DNA of 64,000 nucleotides from Gigaspora rosea (lineage: Eukaryota; Glomeromycota; Glomeromycetes; Diversisporales; Gigasporaceae): NCBI GenBank assembly GCA_003550325.1, contig QKWP01000426.1, forward strand, positions 33,636 to 97,635, read 5' to 3'. Within the stretch, counting starts at the first letter, position 1, and each line of letters starts with the position of its first letter. Shown piece by piece: positions 60,210-64,000 of the stretch. The position numbers were made by a program, and so were the translations under genes. The notes beneath the pieces are model-generated. The model worked only from the letters and a program-made list of their open reading frames with translations, had not been told where the DNA came from and searched no databases.

Positions 60210-60536
60210 CAAAAGATACAATTATTTTTAAGCATAGGAGAGAGCAGATAGGAAGTCTGAATCTAAGCTAAAAGCTAATGTGTAGAAGGTCAAAAAGCTA
60301 GGGTTTATATACAGTTAACTCTTTCAAATCCAAACTGCCGGGACTGCTTTTTTTTACTATATAAAAATTTGAAAAGTTCAGTTTTCAAAAAGTTATATAT
60401 GGCTTATTCGAATTTTATAATAAAATTTACAAATGTTCTAGAAGATTTTGTTCAGTTTAGAGAGAATTTAATAGTGTTCAGTTTAGAGAGGTTCGGATTA
60501 GATAGAGGCGACTATATCTTTTTAGAAATACATTCG
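60210..60536. other. Intergenic, no gene seen
   Basis: No coding feature supported; the frame 60,369-60,557 has no recognisable motif. Confidence 0.45.
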
Positions 60537-60685
60537 TGTAAAAGTATAAAAGTATAAAAGTATAGTAATAAAGTATAAAAGTATAAAAGTATAAAAGCAA
60601 AAGTATAAAAGTATAAAAGTATAAAGGTATAAAGTATAAAAGTATAAAGGTATAAAGGTATAAAGGTATAAAGATATAGGTACAA
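60537..60685. repeat. 9-10 bp minisatellite (gtataaaa)
   Basis: About fourteen units of 'agtataaa(a)' and 'ggtataaa' in tandem. Confidence 0.9.
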
Positions 60686-60793
60686 AGGATCCTTCTATAT
60701 TATTCTGTGTCTCTATTATGTTATACTAAAATATTCTCAGAATGTTCTAGGTTTTTACTAATGAAAAACTCATTCTATAACATTTTTGTCCCT

Positions 60794-61550
60794 TTAAGAA
60801 CGAACTCCATGAGTTATCATTTCTAATAATTTATCAAACTCATCTACTAATAATTCATTCAGGCTACTAATAGAGATATGCTATGCCTGGTATAATTTTA
60901 TAAAATCCTGATATTTGAAAACTCGATAGGTCCATTTAGCGCCTTTCCATATTTTATTTGTTCAGCATAATTCTAGAGAAGATTTAATCTGTTCTCTGAT
61001 TTCTTTCGAGATCATAGGATTATCTTGAAATTCTTCTTGAAGTTTTCCTAGATAATAATATGTTTCAAGAGTCCGAACTTGTTTTTTTTTGGTTTTCTCA
61101 GGTTTCTCAGTCTAAGCGCTGAATTATTTTATTAACTTAATCTTTCCAAGCATACGTTAAGTGAGGGTCTGCATAAAGGGGAGTGTTATGTTTGTCTTTT
61201 GTCAGGTCATTAATAATTTTAGTAAGTTCTTTGGTTTTAGAAGTAGGATTTTCTGGGTCTTGTTCTTTGATGTTTTCAGGTTTATTGACTTCGAGTGGTA
61301 GAGTTAATTCCTTATTTAAGGGTAATTCGATAGTTGTTTCAGTATAGTCATTGAGGGGATCATTTTGTAAAGAGTCTAGTTTTTCTGTAGGAAACTGGAA
61401 AGAGAGTAAAATAGTATTTCTATCTGTCACTGTAATTTGATTTCCTGTAATAACAAGGCTATTATTAGCAGCCAAAGGATCTTGGTTCCAACTGTAAACT
61501 AATGCAGGTAGTCTAATTAGAGTTTGAGGTTGAAGAGTAACAGTTTCCAT
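60794..61550 (-). pseudogene. Unknown ORF downstream of gypsy pol, broken
   Basis: The minus-strand ATG at 61,550 opens 137 clean codons to TAA at 61,137 (start METVTLQPQTLIRLPALVY, ending HLTYAWKD). The same reading, with shifts through an A-run near 61,090, continues recognisably protein-like to 60,794 (ETYYYLGKLQEEFQDNP, LNELLVDEFDKLLE). No transmembrane segment, zinc knuckle or protease motif is seen; it is acidic and Leu/Pro/Asn-rich in its middle. It follows the integrase on the same strand by about 550 bp, where some Ty3/gypsy elements carry an extra 3' ORF. The family is not recognised. Confidence 0.5.
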
Positions 61551-62096
61551 TTTAGAGATTAAAGTTTTGTTATTGAAAGAAAAACGAAAAGAAGAAATGT
61601 TTTTAGAAATTTTAATGGTAGAATAAAGTGGCTAATCTAATAAAAAAATGTTGTTGCACATGTTAAATTAATGAACAGGGCTATGTGATTGTTTTGCGGC
61701 ATTAATCATGTAACTCAAAAATTCTTAATGATGATCACATGACCAAAAACTTTCTTGCAGATCAAAAATGCTGTCAAGTCGATTTGCGCATTTTGGTGAT
61801 ATTTAATACTAAGATATGCTTAGTAGAAAGATGCGAAATAAACTATTGTATAGATAGTCAAAATTTCAGCTCAAACAGAGCAATATTGATCGACTTTACT
61901 TAGTAGCAAGCATTCTACGAATTTAAAAATCTAATTTTTGTGATCTCAAAAGGTTTAACAAATTTTCTATTTTTAGCTATAAGTGGGTAAATTTTAGTTC
62001 TAAAAAAAAATTGTTCGCCATATACAATAATTTAAGAGAAAGATTAAGGGGCAACACTGTGTTTCTATCTGTTTTAAGGATTTCTCCCTGGAAATT
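61551..62096. other. Spacer between pol and the 3' ORF
   Basis: AT-rich and non-coding. A weak inverted pair (ttgttgcaca / ggggcaacac) at about 61,650 and 62,049 could mark an old insertion, but is too short to call. Confidence 0.4.
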
Positions 62097-63609
62097 CTAA
62101 ATGACAATCAAAGGTTGCCAATTCTGTTTCTCGTAGTACTTAACAAGATGATCACTATTATAATACTGCTTTAATGTTTTTCCATCCATTGTACACAGTT
62201 TATAGGTGCCATTATTTAATTTTTCCTTAACAATCAATGGTCCTATTTTCTTCTCTTCAAATTTTGCAGAGCGAGTGGCTTCTATGTCTTTTTTTTGTAC
62301 CCAAACTTTGTCACCAATTTCAAATTTTTCTTTTTGTATTCTGGAGTCAAATCTAACTTCTGTTTTTTTTTGGAATTTAATTGTATTTTCTCTAGCAGTA
62401 TTATGTTGGTATGGTAATTCTTCTATTAATTCAAAAGCTCTTTGTAATATACTGTTTTCTAATGATATTTCTTCATCTGAGTCAACTGGATCTATATAGG
62501 AATAACAGTTTCAATAGGTAGAATAGCTTGTCTACCATATACCAAATGAAAGGGGTATATCCAGTGGTTGCATGTTTCTTGGTTCTGTATGCAATTAGGA
62601 CAGCAGATATGTTTAGGTCCCAATCTTCAATATTTTCTGTAACTTTTGCAAGAGAATTGCAAAGTGTTCTATTTAATCTTTCAACCATTCCATTGGTCTG
62701 GGGGTGATAAGGTGAAGAGAATATGTGTTTTATTAAAAACTTTTCACACAATATTCTAACAACTTTACTAGTGAAATTCTTTTCATTATCAGAAAGAATA
62801 ATTTTAGGGACTCCAAGTTTACAAACAATTTCTTCAAAAATGAATTTTGCTAGAGTTTCTGCACTCGCATCTGGTATAGCTTTAGCTTTAGCCCAGCGAG
62901 TAAGATAATCAGTGGCCACAATAATGTAGCAATTGTTGCGAGCAGTTATTGGTTAGGTCCTACTAGGTTTATGCCTATTCATTCAAAGGCTCTTCCAACT
63001 TGGATAGGGTGGAGAGGTTCTTTTCTTTTGCTTTTGCCTCTTTTTGGCAGACTTCACATAAGCGAACATAATTTTAAACATTTTTGTACATTTAGTCCCA
63101 ATAGTAGTATTCAGATATTTTAGAATACATAGCATCTGTTCCTAAATGTCCAGCGGTAGGATAACTATGCATCATATACAGGATAGGTTCAACTTCGATC
63201 TATTTGATTACTCTAATAGGTTTGTCTGGGTCTTTTCAGTTCTTTTTATATAGCAATTTGTCCTTTACTTTATAATATCTAGATTGATTAACAATTGTCC
63301 ATTTTTCATTATCTGTTAAATTTGAGGGTGTGTGTCTGTTTCTAGGTATTCTATTAAATTTTGGTATTGGTCCAAGTTCATGTTACAGCAGCAGTAGAGG
63401 AGTGTGTCTGGGTCGATAATCGAGAAAGAGCATCAACATTTGAATGAATTCTTTCAATAGTAAAATGATAGGGTTGGAGTTTCATTATCCAGCGACCTAG
63501 ATATCCTTATGGTTGTGAGGACTTTAACCATTTGAGAGCAGAGTGGTCTGTAACTAGTGTAAAATGGCTTGTACCAAAATATTTATGAAAATGTTCTATG
63601 GCTCATACT
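62097..63609 (-). pseudogene. Ty3/gypsy pol remnant: RNase H and integrase
   Basis: Read on the minus strand from 63,609: RNase H tail (AIEHFHKYFG, TDHSALKWLK, FTIERIHSNVDALSRL), then the integrase zinc region (GHLGTDAMYSK with CEVCQK), the catalytic core with ATDYLTRWA, ILSDNEKNF and TNGMVERLNRTL (the D, D, E residues), and after a frameshift near 62,535 the C-terminal region to a TAG at 62,097 (YNSDHLVKYYEKQNW). Stops interrupt RNase H (TAA between SQP and GYLG, TGA before AIEH) and the zinc region. Reverse transcriptase and gag would lie beyond 63,609, where another element has inserted. No LTR was located. Confidence 0.9.
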
Positions 63610-64000
63610 AGGACCCCGAAGAATATATATAATAATAAGGTATATATTCAATATATTATATGTTTAAATTTGTATAACCAACAGGTAATTTTTTGAAAAG
63701 TCAGATGTTTATTTGTATAACAAAAATGATCTTTATACAGTAACAAGTTAGATCTTTATTTTGTATAAAGCAACTTACCTGCTAGTAAGAACACAAGAAA
63801 ACAATAAGTAAATAATAAATAAACTAAATAAAGAAAGTAACAAAGCACGTTTTTTACATTATTGATTTTTTTTTGTTTTTTAAATTACTTTTTTATATTA
63901 CCGATTTGGTTTTTAAATTACTTTTTATCAGTTTTTTTTTAAATTAAGTTTTATTGATTTTTTTTTTAAATTAAGTTTTATTGATTTTTTTTTTTAAATT
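63610..64000. mobile_element. AGGACCCC-family element, cut by window edge
   Basis: Starts AGGACCCCGAAGAATATATA, matching the left end of the element at 35,746. It interrupts the gypsy RNase H. The preceding 8 bases (CTCATACT) should be duplicated at its far end, which lies outside the window. The interior turns into T-rich low complexity. Confidence 0.75.

Noticed and set aside
61640..62060. MITE between gypsy pol and the 3' ORF
   Set aside because: Inverted ends match over fewer than ten bases with mismatches and no TSD was found.
1..64000. CRISPR arrays, bacterial operons, rRNA genes
   Set aside because: No spaced identical repeats with unique spacers, no rRNA-like sequence, and introns and element types are eukaryotic.

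Overview
The window is strongly AT-rich eukaryotic DNA. Its genes have short GT-AG introns, and much of the sequence is decayed mobile DNA. The gene families point to an arbuscular mycorrhizal fungus (Glomeromycotina, Rhizophagus-like): MULE/FAR1, BED-hAT and Tigger-type transposases, a Sel1-repeat fragment, a tyrosine-kinase-like kinase with an HRDLHDKN loop, and a fungal pepsin-like protease. This assignment is an inference from family composition; there is no rRNA or other marker here.

Layout. 1-2 kb: degenerate tandem repeats split by a foldback element. 2.5-5.5 kb: broken MULE/FAR1 transposase. 7.7-10.2 kb: broken hAT transposase, itself split by a MITE with a perfect target duplication. 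13-15 kb: tandem repeats of the same family as 1-2 kb, in the opposite orientation. 15.9-16.5 kb: probable solo LTR. 19.2-20.5 kb: the only apparently intact gene, a secreted aspartic protease whose first catalytic motif reads DLGS instead of DTGS; a 128-bp tandem repeat with two nested MITEs lies just downstream. 22.7-32.2 kb: a dense field of palindromic and terminal-inverted-repeat elements, many inside one another. 32.35-41.43 kb: one Tigger-type DNA transposon expanded by nested insertions. Its transposase gene (minus strand) is cut by a 2.8-kb element with an 8-bp target duplication, and that element carries a fragment of a STE20-type kinase gene. 41.7-44.8 kb: truncated USP7-like ubiquitin protease gene with many good introns, two of which hold MITEs with the same ends; its active-site His is gone. 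A 307-bp inverted duplication follows. 47.2 kb: Sel1 remnant. 49.8 kb: solo LTR with TSD. 51-54 kb: broken gene fusing a protein kinase to a perforin-like (MACPF-like) region. 56.6-60.2 kb: a poly(A) retro-insertion, a second copy of a large palindromic MITE, and a tRNA-headed SINE, each with target duplications. 60.8-63.6 kb: decayed Ty3/gypsy pol plus an unknown downstream ORF, cut at 63,610 by another member of the family that carries the kinase fragment.

No operon-like cooperation exists here. The biology is that of a transposon graveyard in which the order of insertions can be read. The most unusual items are the kinase/MACPF-like fusion, the gene-fragment-carrying element inside a transposase gene, the USP7-like pseudoenzyme, and the DLG protease.
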